A stretch of 64,000 nt of DNA from an uncultured Pseudomonadales bacterium (GCA_937775265.1 CALKBV010000015.1:50803-114802), one strand, 5' to 3'; counted from the stretch's first letter, positions 31,858 to 41,167 are shown. A program made the numbers and translations. The notes: generated by a model not told the origin, from the letters alone.

Positions 31858-32640
31858 TTATCCAAAGCTTGTGATTGATGTAGGCATGCTGCCCTGCGTG
31901 GGTGACCAGATGCTGCGGCCCAGTTCATCGTATCGCAGCATTGTCTGCCATAAGCGCTCTCGATTCCGGGGATCCTGGAGTTCGGCCGGCAGGTAAGGGT
32001 CCTTTGCCAGCAGGTGAAGTGCTTTGCCGCCCAGTGTGAAACTTTCGATCATTGCGAGGTCCGTGGGTTTCTTCTGCAGGTTATCGGTACTGCTTTCAAG
32101 TCTGGAAACAAAGTCCAGGTATAGTTGGTCGAGTTTGTTGATACGGTAGTCATCGACGAGCGAACGGTAATCCTTCTTCTGAAGCATCAGCCGTTCGCCA
32201 ACGATGGGCTCGTCAGACAGGCCTAGCTCATTTAGCCAGCTGGTCAGCAAGGTACCGGTTCTGCGCAGATTGTCAGGCCTCAGCCAGAGTTCGGCTCGAA
32301 GCTGTCTGAAACCAGTTGAAGCCAGAAGCCATTTTTCTTTGTCTGTTGGGTGCGCTGACTGCACCATTAGAAATGATCCTTCTTTCCATGGTCTTCGCCT
32401 GGACTCCCCGAGACGCCATTCCTCAATGAATTCAGTAATAGGGTCAGAAAGTTCAGCGAGTCGATAATGGCCTCGTTCGAAATTTTCTATAAGGCCACGT
32501 GCAACCAGGCGAGAAAGGGTGACTCGAATCAGGTTTTCACTGAAGTTGAACATCCTGGAACTGGACATCAGATTTTGCGCGCTGGTGCCCTTTTGGCCGT
32601 ACGTGCGAAGCAGGTCCAGGATGAAGTTGCCGGGTCTCAT
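31858..32640 (-). CDS. PaaX-family transcriptional regulator
   Basis: A 260-residue regulator. The N-terminal winged helix reads FILDLLRTYGQKGTSAQNLM then RVTLSRLVARGLIE, matching PaaX, the phenylacetyl-CoA-responsive repressor; the middle domain has GSFLMVQSAHPTDKEKW; the C-terminal domain ends LRYDELGRSIWSP. It leads a two-gene operon with a fatty acid desaturase. A perfect inverted repeat lies immediately upstream, overlapping its start. A repressor sensing an acyl-CoA that controls both itself and the desaturase is the simplest reading; the ligand is unknown. Confidence 0.83.
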   Translation of the reverse strand: MRPGNFILDLLRTYGQKGTSAQNLMSSSRMFNFSENLIRVTLSRLVARGLIENFERGHYRLAELSDPITEFIEEWRLGESRRRPWKEGSFLMVQSAHPTDKEKWLLASTGFRQLRAELWLRPDNLRRTGTLLTSWLNELGLSDEPIVGERLMLQKKDYRSLVDDYRINKLDQLYLDFVSRLESSTDNLQKKPTDLAMIESFTLGGKALHLLAKDPYLPAELQDPRNRERLWQTMLRYDELGRSIWSPTQGSMPTSITSFG

Positions 32641-32687
32641 AATATTACAGTAGATTGGGTGAAATTATTAATACTGTAATATTACAA
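32640..32687 (-). promoter_or_regulatory. Perfect inverted repeat operator upstream of the PaaX-like gene
   Basis: TAATATTACAGTA at 32640-32652 and its exact reverse complement TACTGTAATATTA at 32672-32684 are 19 bp apart. The outer arm also forms a 12-bp palindrome, TGTAATATTACA (32676-32687). The pair sits directly before, and touches, the ATG of the regulator, as expected for an autoregulatory operator. The binding protein is inferred. Confidence 0.7.
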
Positions 32688-32781
32688 CTTTGGCCTAAAG
32701 GGGGCAACTGGTGTAACGAAAGGGCCTGGGCTATGAGTGTTCTAGTACAGATTCTCCCTGGAATCCTCTTCTAAAGCCTTG

Positions 32782-33384
32782 TCAATATTGTCCTGTAGCT
32801 CTTTTGAAGGTGGTTCTCCGTGTTACCTGTTCCAGAATCATTGTACCAAGGGTTGGAAGTTCGTCCGCTGGCATATGCCTGTTGATGTCCCATAAGCCAG
32901 ACCGAATAAAGGCTTTGGCACAGTGGAAATAGAGCTCGGTGACATCAAGTACGATGGCGAGTTTAGGTGTCTTTGCCTGGGCCGCAAGTAGTTCAAGGTA
33001 GGGCGGGTGATCCGTAAGGTATCCGCGGCCATTTACTCGCAAGGTGTCATCCCGGCCGGGGATCAGGAACAGCAGCCCCATTTCGGAATGGTTAATAATG
33101 TTCCTCATGCTGTCAGCAATCCTGTTTCCAGGCCTTTCTGGAATTAACAGGGTAGTGTCATCAAGGCAGTACACAAAGCCTGGCGCATCGCCACGTGGAG
33201 ACGCATCGCAGCCTTCGCTGGAAGAGGTGGCAAGCAGGCAGAATGGACTTCTGGCAATGAAGTTTTTACTGTGCCGCTCCAGTTGCGTGATTTTTTTTAC
33301 GGTGGTGTTAGTAGAGGGTTCACCGTTAATTGCGATCAGCGAAGCGGTATCGGTCAGTAAATTGATTCCATCGGGTTTGGTCAT
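32782..33384 (-). CDS. Pyridoxamine 5'-phosphate oxidase-like flavoprotein (MSMEG_1061 type)
   Basis: A 200-residue FMN-binding split-barrel protein. The segment FIARSPFCLLATSSSEG, then DASPRGDAPGFV, and LLIPERPGNRIADS match the family subgroup that acts as flavin- or F420-dependent reductase of unknown substrate; RVNGRGYLT is also conserved. The C-terminal ELYFHCAKAFIRSGLW is typical. No residues needed for pyridoxal synthesis can be claimed. It is a single reverse-strand gene next to the PaaX-like operon, with its own start at 33384. Confidence 0.82.
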   Translation of the reverse strand: MTKPDGINLLTDTASLIAINGEPSTNTTVKKITQLERHSKNFIARSPFCLLATSSSEGCDASPRGDAPGFVYCLDDTTLLIPERPGNRIADSMRNIINHSEMGLLFLIPGRDDTLRVNGRGYLTDHPPYLELLAAQAKTPKLAIVLDVTELYFHCAKAFIRSGLWDINRHMPADELPTLGTMILEQVTRRTTFKRATGQY

Positions 33385-33418
33385 GGCGCTTCCTTGTATT
33401 TGTTGTTGATGCTGATGC

Positions 33419-34582
33419 CTAACTGCTCATACTAACCTTGTTTCGACCGGCTTTCTTTGCGGCGTACAAAGCTTCATCCGACGCTTTAAGAACATCAAAG
33501 GGTGTTTGCCCGCTCGCTGTACGATCGGCGACGCCGATAGAAATAGTCACCGAGACCTTTTCGCTGGCACGCCTGAAGGAGCCTTTTTCCCGCAGCTTCT
33601 TGCCGTTTGGCTCCGCTGCTTCGTTCTCGCGCGGTTCCTTTCGTATAACCATTTCGTAGTTCTCGATGGATTTTCGGACCTCATCAAGGTGGTAAAAAGC
33701 GTCTTCTTTATCCATTCGTGCAAAGACCACGGAGAATTCTTCTCCGCCATAGCGGAATGCCTTACCGCCGCCTCCCACCTGCGTGATGCGCGACGCTACC
33801 ATTTGCAGCACCTGGTCACCAATATTGTGTCCGTGGGCGTCATTGAATTTTTTGAAGTGATCGACGTCCAGCATCGCCAGGCTGTAGGTGCTGCCAAGGG
33901 AATCAAACAGCTCATTAAGGGCGCGGCGGTGGGGCAGGCCGGTCAATTCATCTCGATAGGCCATGTTGTACGAATCGCGAATGATGTTGGCACCCATATA
34001 CAGGCTGCCGGCCATCAGAAAAATTTCCCAACCACGTTCGACCGCTAAAATATAACCCAGAATCAGTCCACCGAGTGCAGTGGTGAGTCCCTGGGTGATA
34101 GGAGTGTTATCGAAGCCCATCAGGATAATGCAGCCCAGAATGGAAATACCCAAGAGCAGGCTGGTCACCTGGTGAAAGGGCGAGTGCTGAAGGACAAGCG
34201 AGGCCGGCTCACCCAGGGGGTCGGTCAGCAGACCTGGCAGGATCCACTGTTGCTTGATCAGGTAGATAGTGAGTGCGATCGCCACGGTAATGAAAAACAG
34301 TCGTGTTAATCCCTGGTTAGTAAATACACCGCGTTCCCGGAAAAAACAAATCAGCAGAAAATTGAGTGGCACGCACCCCATGATGATAAATTCCTCGAAG
34401 TCAGAGGCCATTTGTTGGCCGCGTAGCCAGAGACAAAAAGCGAGGGTGATGCAGGAAAAGAAAACCCTGGATCGGTTGTAGGCTAACGCCAGGGTACCTG
34501 AGATTGCGAGCGCGACACTGGGGCCAATTAACCATAGTGTGTCGGGAGCAGGGGGTAGTCGCTGAAGATTTAAGGCGATCAC
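33419..34582 (-). CDS. Membrane GGDEF-domain diguanylate cyclase
   Basis: Makes cyclic di-GMP. About 387 residues: an N-terminal half with roughly six membrane segments, then a GGDEF domain with DELTGLPHRRALNE, the metal-binding MLDVDHFKKFNDAHGH and the active GGEEF signature (RYGGEEFSVVF). There is an insertion rich in charged residues before the end (about 320-345). No RxxD inhibitory site is obvious. The GTG start at 34582 is the first standard start after an in-frame stop, but hydrophobic residues continue upstream, so the true N-terminus may use a rare start or be cut. It is 80 bp downstream of the importer operon. Confidence 0.88.
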   Translation of the reverse strand: MIALNLQRLPPAPDTLWLIGPSVALAISGTLALAYNRSRVFFSCITLAFCLWLRGQQMASDFEEFIIMGCVPLNFLLICFFRERGVFTNQGLTRLFFITVAIALTIYLIKQQWILPGLLTDPLGEPASLVLQHSPFHQVTSLLLGISILGCIILMGFDNTPITQGLTTALGGLILGYILAVERGWEIFLMAGSLYMGANIIRDSYNMAYRDELTGLPHRRALNELFDSLGSTYSLAMLDVDHFKKFNDAHGHNIGDQVLQMVASRITQVGGGGKAFRYGGEEFSVVFARMDKEDAFYHLDEVRKSIENYEMVIRKEPRENEAAEPNGKKLREKGSFRRASEKVSVTISIGVADRTASGQTPFDVLKASDEALYAAKKAGRNKVSMSS

Positions 34583-34662
34583 GGATACCGCGATCAGGAA
34601 GGTGGCCGGAATAACCAGGTTGCCAATTGCGCGGTGAAAAATGCTGATGGGTCAGCGCTCGA

Positions 34663-35859
34663 CTAGTAGGTGATGGCGGTTGCCAACGTCTTCCACTTGC
34701 CGTCTTCAACCACGGATAGCAGGGATTCGCTCACGCCTTTGTGATCTCCGGGGCCGAACTGGATTTGATATCCAAAGATATCCTGGTAGTTCTCGATCGC
34801 TTCGGTCGCAGCCAGGAAACCGGCCTTGTCGAGGTCAGGGCCTGCATTCTCGAGCGCGGTGACAACAAGATCCGCTGCCCGGTATCCTTCCATGGCGGGG
34901 ATGCCAGGCTCGACGTTGAAGCGTGCCTCGTAGCGATCCCACCAGCGTTTAACTATATCCGATAGACCATCTTCCTTGTAAAGCTTCGCCATATGTACAA
35001 AGGCGTGATAACCCTCACCGGAACCGCTTTCCTGCTCGGCAATGACCTGCCCGTAGGCCGCATTGTTGCCGACGAAAACGACGTCAAATTTCATTTTCCT
35101 CGCGGCTTCCAGAATCAAAATGGTATCTCTGTGGATCGTACCCATAAACACAACATCACACTGGGCGTTACGAAGTCGAATGATAGAGGCCGTAAATTCG
35201 GATTCTGTGGGTTTGTGCGCAGAAACACCTACCAGCGCCTGGCCCATTTCCTTGAGCTGGTCTTCCGCACCCTCAAGGATTTCCTGCCCGTAGTCCGTGT
35301 CCTGGTAGATGACACAGGGCTTTTCCTTGCCCATCTCTTCCAGGAAGTACTTCACGCCAGCCCTGATTTCATCATAGTAGATGCCCCGCTGAGCAAACTT
35401 CAGATCATGGTATGGCTCAACCATGCTTCGTGCGCCGGTCAGGGGGAACATGTTCGGTATACCCGCTTTCAGTTGCTGGGTGAGTACGGCATTGTTGGTG
35501 GGTGTCCCAAGGGCCAGCACCATGGCGAACACTTTGTCGCGGTTGATCAGTTTGTTTGCAGCCTGGATCGCCCTTGGAATCTGGTACTGAGTGTCTTCGA
35601 CGACAAACTTGATCTGCCGACCATGTACGCCACCGGCCTCATTCGCTTCCTCGAAGCGCATTCGTGCGCCGTTGATCGAACCCACGCCCCAGATCGCAAC
35701 AGGGCCTGACAGGTCAGTGTGGCTACCCAAAATAATTTCTGAATCTGACACGCCCTGAGTGGTTTCTGATACTGCGCTGGTTTCCAGGGTGCTATCACCA
35801 CCGCAACTGGCGAGCGCAAATAATGAGACTAGAAGGAGGACTTTATTAGTACATTTCAT
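34663..35859 (-). CDS. Liv-type ABC transporter substrate-binding lipoprotein
   Basis: The periplasmic capture protein of a branched-chain amino acid type (HAAT) importer. The 398 residues start with a lipoprotein signal (LFALASCGG), then the ligand-binding fold SEIILGSHTDLSGPVAIWG, GARMRFEEANEAGGVHGR and VVEDTQYQIPRAIQAANKL. A lipid anchor is unusual for this class in Gram-negatives. The start overlaps the end of the acyl-CoA ligase by 14 bp, so it is the sixth gene of the operon. With the ligase inside the operon, an aromatic or fatty acid is as likely a ligand as an amino acid. Confidence 0.9.
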   Translation of the reverse strand: MKCTNKVLLLVSLFALASCGGDSTLETSAVSETTQGVSDSEIILGSHTDLSGPVAIWGVGSINGARMRFEEANEAGGVHGRQIKFVVEDTQYQIPRAIQAANKLINRDKVFAMVLALGTPTNNAVLTQQLKAGIPNMFPLTGARSMVEPYHDLKFAQRGIYYDEIRAGVKYFLEEMGKEKPCVIYQDTDYGQEILEGAEDQLKEMGQALVGVSAHKPTESEFTASIIRLRNAQCDVVFMGTIHRDTILILEAARKMKFDVVFVGNNAAYGQVIAEQESGSGEGYHAFVHMAKLYKEDGLSDIVKRWWDRYEARFNVEPGIPAMEGYRAADLVVTALENAGPDLDKAGFLAATEAIENYQDIFGYQIQFGPGDHKGVSESLLSVVEDGKWKTLATAITY

Positions 35860-37696
35860 CGATCATTCCCGCATATTTTTCGTTGACGACTTTTCGTTTA
35901 AGTTTCATGGTTGGTGTCAGTTCTTCGTCTTCCGGGTCGAGCAGTTGGTCGATCAGGCGACACTTCTTGATAGTTTCCACCCGGGCGAACTTCTGGTTAA
36001 CCTTCTCGATCTCTTCCCAGATCAATTCCTGAACAGCGTCAGTGTGACATAAGCTGGTGTAGTTAGTGAATGGCACGTCTCGATCCTGCGCATACTTGGT
36101 CACGTTTTCCTGATCGATCATGACAAGACAGGTCAGGTAGGGCCGTTTATCGCCGATAACCACAGCATCAGAGATGAACGGGGAAAACTTCAGTTGGTTC
36201 TCGATTTCACTCGGGGTAATGTTTTTCCCGCCGGCGGTGATGATGATGTCCTTGATGCGATCGATGACATAAATGTATCCGTCTTCGTCAATTCGCCCGA
36301 CGTCCCCGGTATACAGCCAGCCCTGCTTAAATGTTTCAGCTGTTTTTTCTGTCTGGTTCCAATAGCCTCGGATAACGCCGGGACTCTTCAACAGTACCTC
36401 ACCCTCATCCGAGAGCACGACTTCCGCATCAGGTGCAGCGTGGCCCACGCTGCCGATTTTTAACTTGCCTGGTTCGTTGGCGGTAATAACGCCCGTACAT
36501 TCTGTTTGCCCGTACACTTCATACATCGGCCTTCCCAGGGACCAGTACCAGTCGATGAGTTCGGGTGCAATCGGTGCCGCAGCGGTTGACAGCCACCTGG
36601 CTTCATTGATACCGAGCACTCGTCGAATGTTTTTTAAGACAAGCTGGTCGGCGGTAAATACTGCGCCGCGCAACAGCAAAGGGATGGGCTTTGCTGCCTT
36701 TCGGTAAGCAGCGGCCGCTGAACCTATCCTGATCGCAAGGTCGTAAGCCCATCGACCGAACGCGGTGCCTTCTTTTAGCTTGATCGAAATGGTGCTGTAT
36801 TGCTTTTCCCAGACCCTGGGAACCGCGAAATGTATGGACGGTGCGATTTCCTGCTGATCCTGGGTAACGGTTTCGACATCTTCCACCAGGTTAATCACTG
36901 AGTTCGCTTCTATCGTAGCGAACGTATAGAACATCCGACCGGCGACATGCGCGAGCGGCAGAAACCCGACCTGTTCATCGCTTTCAAAAATCCCGCAAAC
37001 CCGTTGTAGCGTGATCATCATGTAAAGCATATTGCGATGGCTGATCATCGCGCCTTTTGGCGGCCCGGTGGTGCCCGACGTATAGGTCAGTGTTAAAAGG
37101 TCTTCCGCGTCTGCGGCATCAATTGAAGTTGTCCAGGCATCCGGGTGCGCTGTCTCATAGGCGGCGCCCAGCTCGAGTAGCGCCTCGAAACTGATACACA
37201 TATCGTCTTGAAAGTTCCGCAGACCCTCCATGTCGAAGATAATAATTTTTTCGAGCGAGGGCGTGTTGTCCCGAACGTCCAAAATTTTGTCTAACTGTTC
37301 TTCATCCTCGGCGAAATAGAAGCGGGTACCACTGTCATTCACCAGGTATGTCACCTGGTTTGACACATCAGTCGGGTAGACGCCGTTGGTAATGCCGCCG
37401 GCGCAGACGATCCCCAAATCAGCGAACAACCATTCTTTGCAAATTTCCGCCGCAATCGAACAGACGTCTCCAGGTTTCAGACCCAGTGACATTAGCCCCA
37501 GGCCGGCGTATTTCGCGTTTTTCCCATAGTCAGCCCAGGTGTATTCGTTCCAGATACCGTAGTCTTTTTCGCGAATCACCAGGCGTTCGGGATTGGCGGT
37601 GACGCGGTGCCAGAACAGCGCAGGTATATTGCTGAAACCATCGATGGCAACAACCGGCGGATCGACGCTGATATCAACTGTGTGGCTGGCGGTCAT
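35846..37696 (-). CDS. AMP-dependent long-chain acyl-CoA ligase
   Basis: Activates a carboxylic acid with ATP and CoA. The 616 residues show the P-loop-like motif LTYTSGTTGPPKGAMISH (about 190), YEVYGQTECTGVITANEPG, the hinge with GWLYTGDVGRIDEDGYIYVIDR and the late KNITPSEIENQLKFSP, matching the FadD15-type long-chain ligases. It is located between the livF-like gene (four-base overlap) and the substrate-binding protein. This suggests the imported compound is trapped as a CoA thioester as soon as it enters. Confidence 0.92.
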   Translation of the reverse strand: MTASHTVDISVDPPVVAIDGFSNIPALFWHRVTANPERLVIREKDYGIWNEYTWADYGKNAKYAGLGLMSLGLKPGDVCSIAAEICKEWLFADLGIVCAGGITNGVYPTDVSNQVTYLVNDSGTRFYFAEDEEQLDKILDVRDNTPSLEKIIIFDMEGLRNFQDDMCISFEALLELGAAYETAHPDAWTTSIDAADAEDLLTLTYTSGTTGPPKGAMISHRNMLYMMITLQRVCGIFESDEQVGFLPLAHVAGRMFYTFATIEANSVINLVEDVETVTQDQQEIAPSIHFAVPRVWEKQYSTISIKLKEGTAFGRWAYDLAIRIGSAAAAYRKAAKPIPLLLRGAVFTADQLVLKNIRRVLGINEARWLSTAAAPIAPELIDWYWSLGRPMYEVYGQTECTGVITANEPGKLKIGSVGHAAPDAEVVLSDEGEVLLKSPGVIRGYWNQTEKTAETFKQGWLYTGDVGRIDEDGYIYVIDRIKDIIITAGGKNITPSEIENQLKFSPFISDAVVIGDKRPYLTCLVMIDQENVTKYAQDRDVPFTNYTSLCHTDAVQELIWEEIEKVNQKFARVETIKKCRLIDQLLDPEDEELTPTMKLKRKVVNEKYAGMIDEMY

Positions 37697-38457
37697 CGCC
37701 AGGTTTTCCTTTGTTTCCAGCGCCTGCGGCCTCGAACACCTTCATCCTTTACTCCCAGGTAGAACTCCTGGATATCTGCGGCCTGGCTTAGTTTCTCGCA
37801 GCTATCTTCCATGACGATTCGGCCGACTTCCATGACGTAGCCGTAGTGTCCTATGTCCAGGGCCATTTTGGCGTTCTGCTCCACCAGGAAAATAGTGACG
37901 TTTTGTTCTTTGTTTACCCTGACAATAATCTCTGCAATTTCGGCAACCAGTTTGGGTGATAAGCCCAGAGAAGGTTCATCCAACAGCATTAAAGAGGGGC
38001 GAAGCATCAATGCGCGGCCGATAGCGAGCATTTGTTGCTGGCCCCCGGAAAGGAATGCGGCCTGTAGCTTTCGTTTCCCCGCCAGGATGGGGAAGTAGTC
38101 GTAGACAAGGTCTATATCGGCGTCTACTTCATTGTCATTTCTTGAGTAGGCACCCATGGCAAGGTTTTCCTGTACCGACAGGAAGGGAAAAACTTCTCGT
38201 CCTTCCGGCACATGAGCGATACCCAGTCGGGCGGTTTTATCTGGGTCTATACCCTGGATTTCTTTTCCCCTGAACAATATCTTGCCCTTCTGTGGCTCCA
38301 TCGCGCCGCTGATGGTCTTCAGTACCGTGGTCTTACCGGCCCCATTAGCGCCAAGCAGAACGCTGATTTCACCTTCCCGGACAGACATGCTGACACCGCG
38401 AATCGCCATAATGGGGCCGTAGTAGGTTTCGATATTGGTCAGTTCAAGGATCGACAC
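37693..38457 (-). CDS. Liv-type ABC transporter ATP-binding protein (LivF-like)
   Basis: One of two ATPases of the importer. About 254 residues with Walker A LLGANGAGKTTVLK, the signature LSGGQQQMLAIGRALM, and Walker B LMLLDEPSLGLSP. The GTG start at 38457 follows the livG-like stop in the form TAATGTG with GGGAGAG before it; a longer frame to 38526 would overlap livG by 68 bp and lacks family similarity. The stop overlaps the acyl-CoA ligase start by four bases. Confidence 0.92.
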   Translation of the reverse strand: MSILELTNIETYYGPIMAIRGVSMSVREGEISVLLGANGAGKTTVLKTISGAMEPQKGKILFRGKEIQGIDPDKTARLGIAHVPEGREVFPFLSVQENLAMGAYSRNDNEVDADIDLVYDYFPILAGKRKLQAAFLSGGQQQMLAIGRALMLRPSLMLLDEPSLGLSPKLVAEIAEIIVRVNKEQNVTIFLVEQNAKMALDIGHYGYVMEVGRIVMEDSCEKLSQAADIQEFYLGVKDEGVRGRRRWKQRKTWR

Positions 38458-38458
38458 A

Positions 38459-39217
38459 TTACTCTCCCAGGTAAGCTTTGAGGACTTCAGGGTGTTGCTG
38501 GATTTCCACCGGTGAACCGACCGCAATCAGTTTGCCGTCCGCCAGGGCCATCACCCGGGTAGACGTTCTGGAAACCAGGTTCATGTCGTGCTCTACCATA
38601 ATAATGGTTGTGCCCAGTTCCTCATTGATGTCTTCAATCTGAAAGGACAGGTCTTCTGTCTCCTCAGGGTTCAGGCCGGATGATGGTTCGTCCAGCAACA
38701 AAAGCCTGGGCTTGAGACAGAGTGCTCGCGCGACTTCGACCATCTTGCGTACGCCATAAGGCAGGTTCGCGATGACCTGGTGGCGGTAGTGCTGAAGATC
38801 GAGAAGGTCAATAACGTCTTCGACGTCTTTGCGAAACCTAAGCTCCTGCTGTCTGACCGAGGGCAGAAACAGGAACTCCTGTAAAAGGTTGGTGCGTCGG
38901 TGCACGTGCTGGCCAATCAGCAGGTTTCGTAGCACCGTTTCCTGTTCAAAAAGTTCAGTGTTCTGGAACGTTCGGGCGATTCCCAGTTCTGCGATTCGGT
39001 GGGTGGGTACCTGGCTGATGTCCTGTTCGTTGAAGCGGATTGAACCGGTACTCGCATCGTAGATTCGACTGATCAGGTTAAATAAGGTCGTCTTACCCGC
39101 CCCATTGGGGCCAATAATGCTGAACACCTCACCCTTGTTGACGCTGAAGCTGACATCTTCCACGGCATGGACGCCACCAAACGAGAGGGAAAGATTGTTC
39201 GCGGCGAGCAAGCTCAT
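38459..39217 (-). CDS. Liv-type ABC transporter ATP-binding protein (LivG-like)
   Basis: The second ATPase, 252 residues. Walker A is IIGPNGAGKTTLFNLI, the family signature region reads LPYGVRKMVEVARAL (a variant of LSGG as in many LivG proteins, which have LPYG), and Walker B is RLLLLDEPSSGLNPEE. It overlaps the livM-like gene by four bases and is followed by livF. The long insertion after Walker A (HRRTNLLQEFLFLPSVRQQE) is typical for LivG. Confidence 0.92.
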   Translation of the reverse strand: MSLLAANNLSLSFGGVHAVEDVSFSVNKGEVFSIIGPNGAGKTTLFNLISRIYDASTGSIRFNEQDISQVPTHRIAELGIARTFQNTELFEQETVLRNLLIGQHVHRRTNLLQEFLFLPSVRQQELRFRKDVEDVIDLLDLQHYRHQVIANLPYGVRKMVEVARALCLKPRLLLLDEPSSGLNPEETEDLSFQIEDINEELGTTIIMVEHDMNLVSRTSTRVMALADGKLIAVGSPVEIQQHPEVLKAYLGE

Positions 39218-40290
39218 TTGAGTCGCTCCGTTCTTAGGTAGCTGCGCTGACGCTTGTGCGTTGCTTTGCGGTATAACGGAAATTCTTCAAAATAGCTGCG
39301 GATCTTTAGCCAGCGACCATAAATGCCCTGGGGTTCATAAATCAGAACAAGTACCAGGATAAGGCCGAATATCCCGGGCTCAAGTCCTGGAATCTGCGCC
39401 AGTGCAGGGGGCAGTGTATCTCGCAGTAATGCCAGGCCCTGTGGCAGAAGGCCAATAAAGAGGGCGCCGTAGATCACGCCGTGAAGGGACCCAAGGCCGC
39501 CAACGACCACCATGAGTAGCAGCTGGATCGAGATCAACAGGGTAAAACTGTCCGGCGCGAGATAGCCGATCTTGTGCGCTAGCAGGCTGCCCGCCAGCCC
39601 CGTGAATCCTGCGCTGATACCGAAAGCCAGGGTCTTGGTGTAGGCAAGGTGAATCCCCATGCTTTGTGCCGAGATTTCAGAGTCTCGAATAGCAGTCATC
39701 GCCCTGCCGGTAGAGGTACGCAGCAGGTTCAGCGCCAGGAACAGGCAACCTGTCAGGATAAAAAGGCAAAGAAAATAGAAAGTGACGCTGTCGTCCAGAG
39801 AAAATGAACCAATCGAGGGGAGTTCCACCGCCATGCCGCGAAAACCACCGGTCACTGACACCCAGTGACTGAGCACCTGCTCAACGATGATGGCGAATGC
39901 CAGGGTCGCCACCGCAAGATAGATCCCGGTCATTCTTAGGGCGGGAATGCCGATAATTGCGCCAACCAGGCTTGAGAGAAGCGTGGCGCAAAGGATGGAA
40001 ACTGGAAACGGCCAGCCTTGCGCCAGCAGGTAAGCATGGGTGTAAGCACCGATCGCAAGGAAGGCAGCGTGTCCAAGGCTCACCAGGCCCGTATAGCCGG
40101 TCAGCAGCATTAAACCGATACCGGCAATCGCGTAGATAAATACCAGCGACAGTTCGCCGAGATAGAAATCAGATAACACCAGGGGAGACAGCAGGAGTGC
40201 GACGCCGAGTGCCCCGTACCAGAACAGCTGGCCCTGATGTTTGAACAGTTGAATGTCCTGGTTGTAGTGGGTTTTTTTGATGAATCTCAT
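39214..40290 (-). CDS. Liv-type ABC transporter permease (LivM-like)
   Basis: An inner-membrane permease of about 358 residues with eight to ten hydrophobic segments and the family motifs GYTGLVSLGHAAFLAIGAY and the EAA-like loop AIRDSEISAQSMG. The ATG at 40290 (MRFIKKTHYNQD) is chosen over an in-frame upstream start at 40326, which would overlap livH. It pairs with the LivH-like permease to form the channel. Confidence 0.92.
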   Translation of the reverse strand: MRFIKKTHYNQDIQLFKHQGQLFWYGALGVALLLSPLVLSDFYLGELSLVFIYAIAGIGLMLLTGYTGLVSLGHAAFLAIGAYTHAYLLAQGWPFPVSILCATLLSSLVGAIIGIPALRMTGIYLAVATLAFAIIVEQVLSHWVSVTGGFRGMAVELPSIGSFSLDDSVTFYFLCLFILTGCLFLALNLLRTSTGRAMTAIRDSEISAQSMGIHLAYTKTLAFGISAGFTGLAGSLLAHKIGYLAPDSFTLLISIQLLLMVVVGGLGSLHGVIYGALFIGLLPQGLALLRDTLPPALAQIPGLEPGIFGLILVLVLIYEPQGIYGRWLKIRSYFEEFPLYRKATHKRQRSYLRTERLK

Positions 40291-40297
40291 CTGACCG

Positions 40298-41167
40298 CTA
40301 AACCTTTTTCCGCTGCATGCTGGCAAAAATACCCTGCGGCCGAATCAACAACATGGCTAAAAGAATGACGTAGGCGCTGACATCGGAAAAGCCGGGGGGC
40401 AGGTAGAGCCCGGCGAACTGTTCGACGATTCCAATGATTAACCCGCCGACGATCGCTCCGGGCAGGCTGCCAAACCCGCCGACAATGGCGGCCGCAAAAG
40501 CCTTGATGCCGACAAACCCCATTAGTGGATCAATGAGCGATACCGGTGCCACCAGAATGCCTGCGACGGCAGAAATTGACGCAGAAATGGCCCACACCAT
40601 TGAATAGACTCGTTTCACCGGAATGCCGACATAAAATGCGGCTAGCTGGTTTTGTGAAGCTGCCTGCATGGCGAGCCCAAGTCGCGTAAATCTGAAAAAG
40701 AGGTAAAGCAGCAGACACAACGCGGCCGTGCCAAGAATGATCACCATATTTTCGTAACCAATGATCAGGCCATTCAGGTCTATAACGCCGCCTGCGTAGG
40801 GTGTACTGAGAGAGCGTGGTTCGTTGCCCCAGATCGCGCCGGCAACGGCGCGCAGGATAAAACCCAGGCCGATGGTCAACATGAGTACCGAGAAGTGTGG
40901 CTCACCAATCATCGGTCGAAGCAGTAGCCGTTCGGTCAGTGCGCCAATAATGGCCATTGTTAAAATTGTGGCCGGAAATGCCAGGTAGAAGGGCAGTTCA
41001 AATATGTTGATATAGCTGTAGGCGAAGAATGCCCCAAGCATCATCAGGTCACCCTGGGCAAAATTGACCATTTCGGTTGCTTTGTAGATCAGGACAAAGC
41101 CAAGGGCGATCAAACCATAGACGCATCCTTGAGAGATCCCGCTGACCAGTAACTGTAGTACTTCCAA
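40298..41167 (-). CDS. Liv-type ABC transporter permease (LivH-like)
   Basis: First gene of the importer operon, about 290 residues with roughly eight membrane segments. GCVYGLIALGFVLIYKATE and NFAQGDLMMLGAFFAY are characteristic. The TTG at 41167 (EVLQLLVSGISQG) fits the family N-terminus and has CGGGG about 11 bases upstream; another TTG at 41200 would add 11 residues, so the exact start is uncertain. Order in the operon is livH-livM-livG-livF-ligase-binding protein. Confidence 0.9.
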   Translation of the reverse strand: MEVLQLLVSGISQGCVYGLIALGFVLIYKATEMVNFAQGDLMMLGAFFAYSYINIFELPFYLAFPATILTMAIIGALTERLLLRPMIGEPHFSVLMLTIGLGFILRAVAGAIWGNEPRSLSTPYAGGVIDLNGLIIGYENMVIILGTAALCLLLYLFFRFTRLGLAMQAASQNQLAAFYVGIPVKRVYSMVWAISASISAVAGILVAPVSLIDPLMGFVGIKAFAAAIVGGFGSLPGAIVGGLIIGIVEQFAGLYLPPGFSDVSAYVILLAMLLIRPQGIFASMQRKKV

